DNA of 64,000 bases from Pempheris klunzingeri (lineage: Eukaryota; Chordata; Actinopteri; Acropomatiformes; Pempheridae), in contig NC_092017.1 in NCBI RefSeq assembly GCF_042242105.1, forward strand, positions 15,107,932-15,171,931, read 5' to 3'. This document shows, one piece after another, positions 36,779-51,500 of the stretch. Positions within the stretch are counted from its first letter, which is position 1. Every line of letters begins with the position of its first letter. The notes under the pieces were generated by a model. That model did no database searches, had not been told where the DNA came from, and was given only the letters and a program-made list of their open reading frames with translations. Position numbers and translations under genes: made by a program.

Positions 36779-39227
36779 TGAATTAAATTAAAATGAGAGG
36801 ACACTTGGTTCAGATAGCAGAGTCTGATGGAGCCAGTTGACTGATGATGCACCGTTTCAAATTTTCTCCACACGATTAGCATCGCCAGAGGATTAATTCT
36901 GGCTACATTTAACGTGATTGATCATTTCTATAAATTAATGAAACAAATAATAAATACATTAATAACAAATGAGGGATAAGCCTTGCCAAAGAAGCAACCA
37001 GCCACACTGCTGCGATGCATCACTTTTAAATGTGTCATTTGCATTTTTTACAAGATATGCTGGTCCAAGGTATGACACAAACACAAGCATGTATACTTAT
37101 GACTGTTAGCACTGTATTTTCTCATGGAGACACGCTCAAAACATCAGAGTCATTGTGTTGTGCTGTTTAACACCTCACTTCTCCACTTCATGGCCAATAA
37201 ATCAATACCATTACTCTACATGTGATTAAATAGATGAGGCCAGCAATCAGTCTTCTCTGATCCATGAGACACTGAGAAATTGAAGGTAAATCACCTTTTG
37301 GGGTTACTCCTACACCAATGAAGATATCAGGTTTTGATCATCTGACTGATTGACTCATTGAGCGCTTCTGCCAGTCGGTCAATGGATGCTCACTGACACT
37401 TGAGTGGAGTGTATATTCCCCAGCCATACAGAGAGCGACTAGCCAGGAAATCTGCTTCGGCATCGCATCGCTGTCAGTACTGCTTTGCGTCTAGCCTAGC
37501 CACTCGTCACATTGACATCACATCAGTACACTGAAAAAGCAATTACTGGGCTGAGCTTGCGATGACAGCAATCTAATGAAAATGAAAATTTCCTTGTAAT
37601 TATGACCATTTTCATAAATGAAGTAATGGTAGAGTTGAGAACAAGAATAATGACAAAATAACTTATTAATAGTTTTTTGTCCTATCCTAATTATGGAACT
37701 GCAAAATTCATTTATTCATGGTTCTTTCATATTAATAAATTAATAATCTTTACAAATAGTTTTTAACTAAATGTAATTTTATTTCAGACCGTTTTATAGT
37801 ACTTTGAGTTTGAAAGAACCTCCCAACCAACTTTTCTAGTTTCTACCTCTGTGTGTGTGTAGCCTGACTCAGCTGTACCTGCAGTGATTCATGTCACCAA
37901 GGGAGCTCTGCTTCGCACACAAGATGAGGAAAGCCTCGGCTAAGCATTGAAAAGGTCTGGTTGGCACCCAGTGGTATTTAGTTCCAATGTGACATCTTTA
38001 AATGATTTACAGTGAGACGAGGGCAAAATCAGAGCATTAATCCCACCTTCTCCATTAACTCAAGATAAAGTATGGGCAAAAGTTTTTAAGTGCTGTTCTA
38101 ATGTGCATTCAGGAACATGTTCTACCAATATAGAGATCATAAACATAAAGATGATCTGTGAACCAAGGTGTTTCCCAACATTTCAAAACAATCCTTCAAA
38201 CAATTGAACATTATAGTATTTACATGATAGAATTTATTATTTTTTTTCATCTAGCTGTTTTTTGTAAAATCTACTCTTTTCCTAGACAGAAAGACAATAA
38301 CTGTAGTTTGAATGCATATAGAATCATTTCAGTGGCAGCTAGTTCAAGTTTAGTTGAATTCTCAAAGGACACTTAAATCAAAGGGAAAACAGTGCGTGGT
38401 AATCTGAGAAAAACTGTGAAGGAGAGACAGTAATTGAGAGACTTATGGCTCATTGGTAAAATCTGAATAAGGCCATTGGGAGCCCACCCAAGCTGTATGA
38501 AGTGAAGAAAGTGCACAAGAATCTTTCTAAGGAGGCTAACGGGCATACAAAGGCCAGACATTGTACTGGGGCCTAAAGGGGACTCATTAAAAATTCAAAA
38601 TTGCCTCTGCTCTCTTCATCAGTCACCAGGAATGGAAGGTAGAAAGGAGGGGGGACAGTTTTGATATTTTTGTCTGGGATTTAATTTCCTCCCTTTACAT
38701 ATTTTATCAAAAGTTCTCTCCTCTACTTCCTCAATTCTCCTCCTTCTACTTTCCTCTCCTTCTCTCCTGCTGTCCTTTGCTTGCTATCCATCATGCAATC
38801 TGACTTTAATATGTTTTACAGAGGAATATAAGTCATTCATCACACTGTGGTGAGGCCCAGGACACTGCCATGCTGCACATTTCATAGGCCAGTAAGCCTC
38901 AGCAGTAGCATGGACCAGCTGTAGAGCTGCTAATGCCTCTATTTATTCCGCCAGGCAGGTCTGGTACAATCCGTCACTCTGGGCCCAACAACCCTGACTC
39001 TGTGTCACGCCTTTTATGGAGCCACTAGCTACTCCTTAGTAAACAGCCCTGTAGTCACCTGATTGGCCTTTGTGAGGCGAGATGGATGGGTAGATGAATG
39101 ATGCATTGCTGTGAGAGAGAGTCGGAGAAACAGGAGCATGATAGCAAGATAGATAGGAAAACTGTGGAAGAAGAAAAAGTCAGGAAAAGGGAAATAGATG
39201 CAAAAAAGAAAAAACTTTCAGGAGTGA

Positions 39228-39380
39228 GCTAACAATTCTTTAGCCACGCTCGCAGCATGGCTCTAAGGATGGCAATATCGGTCAGAAATATAAATATATC
39301 ATCCTATCCGATCTATCGAATGGATTGCCATGAAATTTGGAATAGACATTCATATCTTTCTCAACATAAAAATTCAAGAT
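39228..39380 (+). repeat. Fragment of a common percomorph dispersed repeat
   Basis: The motifs AGCATGGCTCTAAGGATGGC and AATGGATTGCCATGAAATTT, followed by GG-A-AGACATTCAT, are hallmarks I recognise from a highly repeated non-coding element in spiny-rayed fish. The copy is short and diverged, with an internal gap between the two hallmarks. Confidence 0.65.
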
Positions 39381-42139
39381 AGCGAGATTGTGAAAATTTG
39401 ATGTTCGAGTTAAAAAAACACATTCTCAATATTACTTTCTGGTGCCTACAAAGATAAAAAAATATATATATTATGAACATTCACAAGCCATCAGCAGACC
39501 CCACAAAGTCCTTGCCACTAGCAAAAAGTAGGGTGTGGAGGATCACAGGGAAATATGAGTCTGTGGGGAAAATGAACTCACATTATCAAATACCATTCAC
39601 GCATTGCTTTTAAATGACTGCAATTATTCTTGGAAGCACGATTAGCCTGTGGAGGATTCTCATGAGAACAGTGTGGTGGATTAACTGTGTCAGCCTGACA
39701 CTTGTGTAATTTGACAGGGGATTGCCAGGAAACACATGCGAGTTGATGGTATTAATGTGACTTTTGCTGTGAGTCTCTGCTGGCTGATGATAGATCTTCA
39801 ATCAATAAATTGAGTGATTAAAGTTAATCACAAACAGTCACGCAATTAAGAAAGCCGTACGAAAGAGAACAGACCTTTGGTCTAATTAGCGGTGCTGACC
39901 TGTAACTTATCACAGGTCATCTAAATCCCAAATCCTCGCATAATCTAACATCACTAATCCTTAATGAGAAGATTTATGCTTTGTAAAGATTGCTGATAAT
40001 TTGTGGACACGTAGAACATACTTTATTAGCAGAGTCAAAACCATCAAAACATGTGACCTCTCTCTGTATGAACATCTAACATCAAAGTGCATGTACAGAT
40101 CTGGCCTACACCATATCATTTTAACTACTATAACATTTCCCATTTTTGGTGTCTTTACGTGCTTGTCCTTGGGTCAGTTGCATTGTTTGATCTCTAATGT
40201 TCCTCTTCAGGCTTTTTATTCTTCCTTGCTATATGCACTCACCTTTCCCCACTTTCTCTCTTTCACGCTCCACCTTCTGCCTCCAGTAATAAATCACCTC
40301 ACCTGTCTGTCTCTCTGACCCTGACCTTGATAACTATTGATGAGATGACGGAACTCTTTATTCACAACCTCATCTAGCTGTCACGCTGATGGAAAGAAAA
40401 GAGCAAACCAGTCATAGTGTGCGGACACACACACATTGAGAGGCAGAGAGTGAAGGAAAAGACACACGCACAGACACTATCTATAACTTCTACGGTCACT
40501 CCTGTGGATTAGGGCTTTGTGTCCTGGATTGACCTCTGATTTCTCTTAAGACAGTCCTCTATGCAAATGCAAACCTTTGACAAACTAACATCCGTTTTCC
40601 CAGTCCACAGGCCTCCATGACTGATAGGACATGGTAACAGTGTGGAAAGTTAATCTAACCAGGCCTCCATCATCATTAGACTTATTGATAGGCTGTGGAG
40701 AGTAGTGAGGGCAAGCAGACAGACAGAATGGTACCTGTAGCCCACTCCAGCTGCCCTTTGGCCTCAGCCCCATTCGGATTTACTCTTATGGATTAGCTGT
40801 CGCTGGAGGTGAGGTGATCTGTCAGCATGTCTACCTACAGGTCCCATGAAAAGGGAGGTTTGCCTCATTAAGGAGTCACATGTGAGTCATGGTATACTCT
40901 CTGAAAATGTGTCATTTTACATTTCTTGTGAACGCTTGCTAACATATTTCCTCTCTACTTGTTGATATGTCCTTTGCCACCACACATGATGATACACACT
41001 ATGATATACAGCCCACTGTGTTGCCTGCACTGTATGGGCCAGAAGTTAATTGCCATGTTTGACGCTCCTCCAGACAACTTACGAAGCTGTGTGTGTCTGG
41101 TTAAGAGAGCAGCCTGTATTTACAGCCATGCTTTCCTCTGCTAGTCTACGGAAATTCTGCCTGCAGTGGCTAATATGGGCACCAGGGCCACTAAATCTTA
41201 TGACATATCAGACCTCTGAACAGAAACAGTAAACACAGCCGACTGGAGAAAGGACACAGACACTGGCTGATCAATAGAAACAGCATTTGCTTCCATTGTT
41301 TTTCCTCCTCTCAGCAGAATCGCCATTCTCATAAAGAATCTGCTCCCTGCAATTAGGGTGTGCTGCTGATGGTGTCTAAGGTGGACAGGGGATTGGATTT
41401 AGAAAAAGAGGGTGAGGGGGAGAGAGAGGGGTGATAATGGAATTGAAATAGTTAGAAACCGGCTAATGCAGGAGATTCAACAGAATGGGAGAGCATAAAA
41501 AATTATCAGACAGTAAAGATTCAGGTATTAGTGGGTGGTAAAGAAATATATACAGAGAAAGAGGCAAATTCATTTAAATGGAGGACATGTACACATTGAC
41601 AAAGCTTATATTTGCGCATTTCTTTGATGTTCTGTTACTGTACATAATACAACATAATACATAACACAGTATGCACAATACACAATGTACAGTACATATG
41701 CTGTACTATATGTATGTGTTCTGTATATAGTGCCTCTCTCTAAACACACATGTGCACTCCTACACACAGGGATGACAGTCAATTAAACAAATTCAGTTGA
41801 ATTGTAGGCAGCATTCAGTGCACCATATACACAGTTAACTTGGTTAATAAAGAACATGCTGTGAAGGACAGGGGAGGTTTAGGTAAACGCATTTCGTTTC
41901 TACAGTTTCATGTGAGGAGTACACTTGAACTTTGATTTCAACTGAGTAAGAGAGAAAGAAAGAGAGCGTGTGTAATTTGTTTGTGCTAATGTGCCTTAGT
42001 ATTACATCGTTTGCATCATTGACATTTGCAGAATCTGCTCATTTGGTAATTATCCGAATGAACAGGAAATTAGCATGTGTGCTCCTACAACATTGGCTTG
42101 TGGTGGACAATTTTACCTAAAAAGGAAAAAAAGTAAATA

Positions 42140-42340
42140 AATAAATACAGCAGAACCAGAGATATCTTGTTTTTTATTCCATACATTCTCCTTCTTTGTC
42201 AAAACCTGGCATCTACATTAACCACAATACAACTCGACTGATGAAAATTTAGTTGGAGATTCAGGTGTGTTATGCTATTAGTGGCTAATGTAGCCTTCAG
42301 CCTCAGGAAGATATAATGAGCGGGCATCAGAGGTCTCTTA
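42140..42340 (+). repeat. Dispersed repeat, copy B
   Basis: This is the second copy of the element at 35904-36115, in the same orientation, with the GTCAAAACCTGGCA-CTACATTA core near 42199-42220 and the ATTCAGGTGTGTTATG block near 42261. Possible related sequence continues to about 42520, ending in CAGTCCCCCTTTAAT. Confidence 0.75.
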
Positions 42341-45300
42341 ATCATCCTTATCTTCATACTCCACAACTCCAGATTTTTGACATTTTCTTGTAGCCTTCAG
42401 CTCCAGTCGACACTGACTCAACGTTGGCTTCATACAACCGTTTTCACATATGCAGTAGTACTCCATAAGAACTGTAAAGAGACACTGAATTGTATAAATC
42501 TGCACAGTCCCCCTTTAATTGAAAATTGATTTAAAGTGACAGAGACAAAATGGCAGAAAGGAAGAAGCATTGTTCATCCAGAGAACTGAAGAGGAAATGT
42601 GAGAAATAGGAGTCTGGTTTATGACCTGGGGTGACCTATGCCGCCTGATTGTGATCCTGAGTATTTATCAGCACCAACGCATGCAGATGCACACAGCCGT
42701 GTCTGACACAGGCATGCTGTAAGAGCCATCATCCCACGTTTCAGCTGTAATTTTGGGTCTTGGAGTTCCAGCACGTCTGCCACGTCGTGCTGGCCTCTGG
42801 ACGTGCATGGTTGGGTGAGACAGGGGACTGGTTAGAGCACTCTCACTGCTAATACTGCTGAACAGGCACACCTGACCCTCCATAAATTTGCCGCCTGCTT
42901 TGCCACTCATTTACAATGCTAAATAAGTACTGTCCATCTGTCTGTCAGTCCTTCTAGTTCACCTCCCTGTCTGTCTCTCTCTTCCTTGTCATTTTTTATT
43001 AAAGGTATTTTCTCATAACACATGTCCAAAGTTGTCGCTCCCTCTCCGTTTGATATTGCTGCCTTATCTTATGGGACTGGAGCAATATATGAAAATGAGA
43101 TAAGGATATATTGACCACTGACTTTCATAGGAAGAGAGAAAGCCCCTCAATATTAGATCCTGAACACGGTTAGAGTTGCAATAACAAGGACAGCTTTATG
43201 AAAAGATGAAGGGGATAACCTTTAAAAGAAAAATGTAATTTTAATGTGAGGCAATATCCCCAAACAAAAGCCTCAAAGATCTATTATTGAACTGTCCTCA
43301 GCCAAAGGTGCATAAGCTATGCTGCCGTCTTTGTCATATTATGTTTGATAAAAAACAAGAAATTGCAGTGTTGGTGAAAACATAAAAACATTGTGTTCAG
43401 TCATCACAGAAAGGCTAAGTCCAGTAGGTTCACCCAAAGTACAAAGAACATTTCACTGATTTAGCTGTTGTGGTATCCGGCCATGCAGATGGCTTTGGTT
43501 TTATTTGTGTATCTGAGATTTTGGCCTCCAACCAAACAGATTTTTTCCAGAATCAGTATCCCTATTAGTAAGGATACTTCACAGACCTTGCAGTCAACAG
43601 TTTTTATAGAGACTACTTTTTTAGTAGTGGTTAAGAAAACCACACAATTCAAAATACCTCCACTGAACTGTGGTGGAGTCAGAAATACTCAAAACCAGGG
43701 GGAAATAAAATCAAAACAGGGCATCACAAGAGGATTAATAAGACCAGATAAATCTGTTAAATAAAAACACTCTTTTCTCATTTTCTCCCTACTTAAAGTA
43801 CTTTCACCCATTAAAGGCCCTGAAAGTTTTAAGTCTAGTATTTTAAACCTGGGCCCTACTTTAACATATTTTGGGTTTGAAATGACTTATAGGTACAGAG
43901 CCATTTGGAATTGGTCCAGTAGATCACCTCAGCCGCCAGCCGAGAATGGGCAGCAAATGGCTACCTGCTTGTACCTGCGTTCGTTACGCACACAGAAAAT
44001 GAAACAAGAAACAAAGACAAAGGAGAAATATGTGTGTCTCGTGCAGAAAACAGAATGTTTTCTTTTTCTAATAATGAAGCCCCTAAAGCCCTCATTTCCA
44101 GTCTCTACACAAGAGTAAGTATTCCACCTGTCTTCAGTCCGAGCTGTGCTCCAGTGAGCTCCCTGTCACACAACTGTCCTGCATAATCCCTCTCTCACCG
44201 GGACACCCTCCTGACCTTTCCCCGCTCTGTTGTCTGACCGTCTGTATGAATGTGAGCGTGCATGCTCTTTCTTCTGTTGGCACAGTGCCCCATTGCGCTG
44301 CCGAATCTGGGTCAGAGTGAGTGCCCATACATGCATACACACTGACAGACTTCGTTGACCTTCATTATAGTTCTTTCCAAAAGACTTACTGTGCGTAAGT
44401 AAGAGAGTTGTTGTAGCAGCCACAGCTCTGCCTCAGATAAAGTAAGAACAATGTCATGTTGCATTAAGCCCATCTGAAAACATCTGATGCATACAATTGT
44501 TTCTTTGCTGCTCAAAGGGGAAGATGGGTGTTGGTGTTGCCAGCCATCATACTGCTTCTATCACTTGATATAACCAGATATACAAAAGCATGTGGTTACA
44601 CTGTATAGTTTTGCCTTAACAGCAAATCTATTTAAATAGATGGTTAGGTGAAAGGAGGACCAGAGAAATGGACGCTGCTAGTTTAACTGTCCTTAAGGAG
44701 ACTCCAGGGGAGCCCAAGGACAGCATAGTTAATGGGGCATCAGACAGATGACGGGGAAGAAAGGAAATGGAGCGGATGTTGAATAAAAGGGCGGCTGACA
44801 GGCGAGACATGCTTGACATGTGTTGGAAAGTTTCCATTTGTGATATGAAGATGAATTGTAAATGTAACCACAATGGAATAAAACAGACTTAACCATAAGT
44901 GGTGGGGAACTAAACTCCACAGTCAATTACTTTGATGGCGTCACCCTGGAAACTTTTACAGTCTATGACATTTGTCATTGTGCTATTTCGTTTCTTTTAC
45001 CGTTTTTTGTCAACCATTGTTTGCTTTCTAGTTTATAAAAAATGAAGTCTGAGAATGCTTTTAAGGTCGTTTAGCAGACTTAAAGATGTTCGCTAAATTC
45101 TTGCAAGTTGCTGCAAGTGCATTGATCATGTGATGATTATGACGTGATTTAAAAAAAAAATCTTTTTTCTTTTTCAAATTCTTTCTTCTTGAGCTGTTGT
45201 CACTCAGCTTGTTAGTCTTGCTGCAGCTGCCAACCTGGATCCCCGGCCACGTCGGGTGTCAGCACTCACCCGTCAAGTGAGAGAGTCTATGTGACACTTC

Positions 45301-47591
45301 TGCCCTACTTCCTTGGGACTTGACCTAGCACCACTTCTGTGTCTGTGTTTGTGTGTGTGTGTCTGGGAAAGACAAGTTCATGTGAGATGTGAGAGTAGCC
45401 CCCCGGTTTGGGCTGCATGGCTACATGATTACCTTCTTTGCTCTGAGGACATATGTAAGTGGACAGTATGTAAGTGGTTGTTGTTTCTGGGGTTGTTTTA
45501 TTGCTGGAACAGGAGTATGTTTATAGATACATTTAGCTGAGGCTGGCCATTAGAATTAGTTTTAAGGTTGCGGTTTGGTTTAAATCTAGCTTCTCTTTAG
45601 GAAGGTGCAGTTTAAAGGACCATACTTGTTTGTTTATTCTTTATATTTAACCTCATCAAAATACACTTCACATTTCCTCCAACCATTCTCTAATCCAGGA
45701 CTTTACAGTTACAGTGATTCCCTGCCTTCCAGACATCCACTTTCAGTTTATGGTGGCAGTTCATGACACCAATCCATGACACTTTCATTATGTTGTAGCC
45801 CTGTTTGCTTGAAATATTTTGATTAACTTTTTCGTATGGCAGTCAAGTGTCTTAGGTGCACCAACATCTACTTGAGCATTAAGTAGCACCGCCTTAGAGG
45901 CAAGAAAATACCAAAATGATTATTCTTTTTACAATATCCAGGTGTAGTTACATGTTTCATTTTCTGACAATATATCCATGTGCAATGACTTGAAGCATCC
46001 AGCATCTTATGTATTATGTAAATAAATGTATGTAAGAAACACTGTTCAGCTCAGCTACTGCACCAAACAGGAACAATATACTGTAACTTTAACAAAAGCT
46101 AGTGGAGGGTGAATATTTACTATGATGGATTACTGCATTAAGACCCTGCAAGCTGATTATCACACTGCTAGCGAGGTATGTAAATCTAAACTCAAATCAA
46201 TGAAAAAGGCTTGTGGTGCAAACTCACAAACAGCATGAGTAAGATCCTCTCTTGGTCAGTAGGTGACTGAAATGATACAGCTGACCAAATTCCCTAGTAG
46301 TGAATTCTCTAGGGTGGCTCCTCTGAATACCTGTGTTGAAAAGTGTGTGTGTGTGTGAGTTGCGGGAGTGCATCCTGAGCGATGAGCACTAGGATGAGGA
46401 GACGCAACCTCAGCACAGCTCAGCGACAGAGAGGATCCATCATCCCGGACAGCCCTGTAACAGTGGAGCTGCTGGTCCATGTGTACAGACAGACATACAG
46501 TACAGCACACATGCAGCAGCACACAACATGCAAGCTTGTTTGTAAGCCGCCCCCTACCTTCTCACCCAAGGCCGCTGCAATCAATCCTGCTGTGGGAGAG
46601 CAGGCCAGTCCAAATTAATGCACCACTGCATGCTGCTCTGCATCCCACCATCTGTACTGAGCCGTCCGACAGCTGCCACGGACGATGAACAGCTACTGTG
46701 GTGTGATCGCACCCTCTTATCTGCACCCTGTACCAAGAGCATCTCAGACACATTGTAAGTGAAGCACACGTCCTGAATGAGGCAGAGACTTCCCAGTGGG
46801 ATCCAGGCCTGTGAGTGACAGATTTCACTGGCTTTTTTTAGAACGAAAGTCATAAGATTTTAAAATAGACCAAAACAAGTGTACAAAGAAAGAGTTATCA
46901 GGGTGATTGCAATCCAGACATTTTAATTGAGGTGGTGACATCGTACAGATGGGAAACAGGCAAAATGCAGTGAAGGAAAATGCAGCAATAGATGACAAGA
47001 GAATAAGGCTTAATGTGATGCAGCTTTGTTTGCAATCTACATTCTCTCACCTTATATAAACTTCGCCTGCAACAAATCAGAAGTAAACAAGTTACCAACA
47101 CAATATTAACACCATTAAATCAGTATATAAGTTACACTCGTAATGAGGTGCAGCTGTCCTTGTTATGATAAATGACTTGTCAGTGGAGCTATTCACACTA
47201 AAGGTGTTGCAGTGGAATATATTTGCCCATACATCCAGCAGAGGGATTTCAAAGACATGCAGACAGGGTGCAGAGGAGACCACTATTCCCATCATCCTGG
47301 ACACGTGATGACAAATCTGACAAATCTGAGATGCCAACCTCCATTGTTTTATTTTTCAAAGTGAGGAGGTTTGGGTTGTTGATTGTAGGCCATATGGCTC
47401 TGGCGTGTAGGACAACATGGCACATTGAACACATGTAGCAGTGACTTATTGCCCTCGACAACACTCAAGGTCAAAACAGTGAACGGAACTGTACCATGGC
47501 ACACAGTGTTAATGTCACAACTGAACGACAGAGGTAAAGATACACCTGGCTGTTAACTCAGTTTGGTCTGGGTAAGAGAAGATCTTTTAGT

Positions 47592-47604
47592 CCCCCCCCC
47601 CCCC
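47592..47604. repeat. Poly-C tract
   Basis: Thirteen consecutive C. Confidence 0.9.
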
Positions 47605-47942
47605 AAGACCAAAAGAGCAGTGATTATATTCACTACAATCTGGTTTACAAAGGCAGCTACATTTCACTCAAAGCAAATGAGTGTTCTAGCTCTGCTCTGG
47701 AAATACAAATGTAGAAATTCACTCAGAAGTAGCATTTTCCCAGAGGAAATATTACAGCAAACACTGAAATCCCACTTGAGGATTTAATTTTAAAAAAATA
47801 ATTACCAACTACCCCACAGGAAACCACATGATATCCTCCAGATCAGAAAAGAATCTTAAACATTTGCAGGTTAGAAGGTAAAAAATATTTGATGGAAATG
47901 CATGTTCAAAGATGTCTGCTAGAGTGAAAAACAGGGGTCATC

Positions 47943-47948
47943 TTTATT
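47943..47948 (-). terminator. Candidate poly(A) signal for timm44
   Basis: TTTATT on the + strand is AATAAA on the - strand, 595 nt beyond the timm44 stop. It implies a 3' UTR of about 0.6 kb. Confidence 0.45.
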
Positions 47949-48542
47949 TTTCATAATAAATATAGATTATTCTCACAGTTAAACAATTACATTGGTGAAT
48001 TATCATACAAAATAGGATCTAGGAGAGCACTGATTGGCCACAACACCACCAACCACCAAGATAGCAACATCTAAGAAAGGAAGAGACGAAGTATGAGGGA
48101 CTGATGGGACAGAGGAAGGTGGAAGAGACATCTAAGATTTTTGATATTGTGACACCAACCTGGTGTTCAATAACTTCATTTATGTCTTAAAGGCCAACAA
48201 CTGTTACCAACTGTGACAGCCACAGAGGCACCGCAGAAATTTCAGTGGATGAGAGTTGTTGGTGTTCTACCGCCCCCTAGTGTGAACCAGAGGAATGGTT
48301 ATAAAAAAAACTTGCAGTGACTAAACCGAAAGTCGGTGTAGTGAAAAAGAGACAGTGAAGCACCTGGTGTTTAGCAACCCTACTACATAATGTTTCTGTT
48401 GTGGATTCAGCCCACGTCCCACTTGTCTGTCTCTCATCTCCATGCGCCTTCCTCCCCACCCCTTTTCTTCCAGCTCCAGGGCCTGTTCAAGTACAGTGTG
48501 TTCTCTCCCTCGGTGAGAGTGTTTTGTGCATCTCAAAGAGTC
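47949..48542 (-). other. timm44: Probable timm44 3' UTR
   Basis: This is non-coding sequence after the timm44 stop on the - strand. No other gene is seen here. Confidence 0.5.
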
Positions 48543-51500
48543 TTAGAGGATCTGCTCGGTGCTAGAGGCGGAGATGTCAAGTAGTCTCCAGGCAGCATTT
48601 GGGTTGAGCTCCTCCTGGTCTCGACACAGAGCCCACACGTACATCATCCTGAGTACTTTTTCCTAGAGGGACAAAAACAGATGGGTACACTTATACTTAA
48701 CTGTTCAATTCCTCTTAATCACTGTGCCACAGGGAAGACAGATACACTCTAGACCAAAAATAAGCATCTAGTCTGAGGTTATGTTAGCCTGATGTAAGCC
48801 ATGTAGGGTTTTAAACATTTGTTTGTCTGAGAATATTTATAGACGATGAAGTAGCGAGAATTATTCCAATAGCTCCCCGGCGTAATTGTTCACATTATTT
48901 TAGAGTTAGCTGTGCACAGTCAATAACTAAATGTCCCATTTGTCTCTGAAACCCAGAACGTTTGAAAGGGGAAAACGATTTAAAGTCTGTGACCAGATGA
49001 GGAGTAATGGTAAGAAGCTGGGCATAGGAGAAAGTAAATGCTGTAGTCTGTCATTTGATGTCCAGACATTTGGATTCAGCTGATAAAACATGGAAGAACA
49101 GTACATCCAACATTAATCCTCTTACAGGAGTCTTTTATTCTGAGCACTGGGCAGATGCCAGCTGCATGGTACTGAGTGAGATACCCTGACCTCTCTAACA
49201 ATCTCTGGTGTCTGTGATGGGCCTTGAGAGAACAAAACGCCCGATTTACAATCAATAAAGCTTTAGTCTAGGTCATGGGTCTACATTAATAAAGATGCTT
49301 CCCAAATAATAAAAAGTGGCTTCATTTTCTCATAACATTCTGTTGGTGCCCCATTTATCAGAAGCTCTATTACATGTGTAATTATGACAAAATACCAGCT
49401 GAAGCTCTGTATTATTTCTATAACTTTATGCTGCATAAATGTTATATAATTTATATTCATTGTGATTTAAGATGCTCTTTACTTTTAACAGACTCTTGCA
49501 AATTGTTTTCTTTGTGGTGTATGTGTGTGTCTGTGTGTGTGTAACTTACAGGGTCTCCCTCGACCACCTCTCCTTTGGTGTTTCGGATCACCATGACTAA
49601 CTGAGCCTGGAAGGTGATGATCAGGACCGGACCCTGGTCCATCATCTTCCCCATTGCTAACTGGAGAGGAGAATACATGTATACTTTGACTGAACCAACA
49701 AACATGATTTTAGAAAGCATTCAAGTGCTAAAAATGTTTATCATGGCAAGAGATTTCAGAATACAATAGTTATGGATAATGGAGAAAAACATTGCTATAA
49801 AGACTGAAACACAGTCTGAGTACCAGCCAGACAAAAAAATTCAAAAATCAGCGACGCTGCCTCGTAGTTTCTTGTCTGATGAGATGTACATTTGCTCAAC
49901 TTGGTAATGTACTTCCTTACAGACCGCCATATACACTCTTACCACAAGCTCTTCAAATCAAAGCAAAACAACCTTGGAGTGCTGTGGAGCGCCAGTACTC
50001 ACAGCATCATTGTTAATCTTAGTAGTTTGGAGTAACTTACATCAATATTGTCGATGTCAAGGATCTTAGAGTGGAACTGTAGTCCCATGGCCTTGGCTTG
50101 CTGAATAGGGTGTGCCAGCTGGCTGTATGTCTACACATCCAATACGGAGAAAAAGAAGATAACATGATGACAAAGCATTTTATGAAGAGACCAATGTCTC
50201 CAATGTGCACTGTGGCCAGTGTAACTACTGTCTTTACATGTCAATGATAAAAAAGAAGCCAGTGGTGTCTGTGTTACAGCATTTTAAGGTCAGAGTCAGT
50301 GAGTGAGGGGTCGTACCGCTTCATAACACCAGTCCTTCAGTACCTCCAGCTCCCCTCTGATCATTGCCTGCATGGAGACAGAGCAAACACCAGCTTAAAG
50401 AAAACTTCCTGTATACATCTGAGGGGAGCAAATCAACACCTAACCACACATGTCAACGTATGTTTTAGTACACAAGTTGTAGAAATGTATTATAACTTTC
50501 AGAGTAAAATACTTCTGATTCTGATCAGTGTCACAAACTTCTGATTACATCCACTGTAATTTAATGTTGCATAAAAATCAGAAACATCATGCGGTGTTTG
50601 TCCTAACTTGTATTTAAACAACATGGTACCAGCGTTGTTTCCAGTTCAACATACCTCCAGTACATTGGGGATGATGTCTTGCTCACACTGCTTGAGGAAA
50701 GAATCTTTGTCGAAGGATGGGTCCACCTTCAAAATCTCTGTTAGGACTTCAGACATCTCCGTCTTAGAAAACAGCCCACCTAAACACGCAGGAACACGCG
50801 GACAGACCAAGAAATATCTTTAAGCTGCATACATCAAAAAAAACTTTTCAGAAAGTCTACGTACTCTGAAGTACACGTAACCTTTGTTATCTTCTCTGTT
50901 ATAGCTCGATTAGACCTCTCAGTGTGATTAATGGAGACTATCCAACCAGACGTTTCTCACCTATGAGATCTGTCATCTTGTCTGTGACGGCACGAGACGC
51001 TCTGATGAGGGCATTGTCGCTCTCATCATACTTCATCTTCATCTCAAAGAACCCTGCAGTGAATGTAAGAATGACAGATTTTAAGTGTCTATGTCCTCTA
51101 CACTCACTCTCACACACACGTACGCACACATGCAAGCATGCAAAATGAAGTGAAGAGGAAAAAAATAAATAAATAATTCTCTCAGATCAGCAAATCCTTT
51201 GAAAACGCATAGTAAGTTCATACAGAGAATAGACATCATTTTTCCTGTCAAAGATGCAAAGTCCCATGGGGTTCGCTGGTTAGACAATGTGAGGAATGAA
51301 AAGGATAAAAGCTGAGGCTCAGCAAAAGCCTGCCGTGCATCTCTACTGGGTGATTGATGAATTACTTTTTCATTCCAATACATGTCCTGATGAATAAATG
51401 TAAACACACACACTCACACCTCTTTGCTCCACTCACACAGACAAACTCAACATGTACATGTATTTAGCAGAATTAGGCAATAGAGCAAAATCTTCCTACT

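Larger units (their letters stand above)
31671..47925. other. Gene-poor intergenic region between ctxn1 promoter and timm44
   Basis: I see no supported gene on either strand across about 16 kb. The content is AT-rich unique DNA, microsatellites, a pair of related dispersed repeats (35904-36115 and 42140-42340), a repeat fragment (39228-39380) and homopolymer runs. A locally GC-richer patch at 32560-32800 has open frames on both strands but no recognisable protein. This may hold ctxn1 regulatory DNA. Confidence 0.6.
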
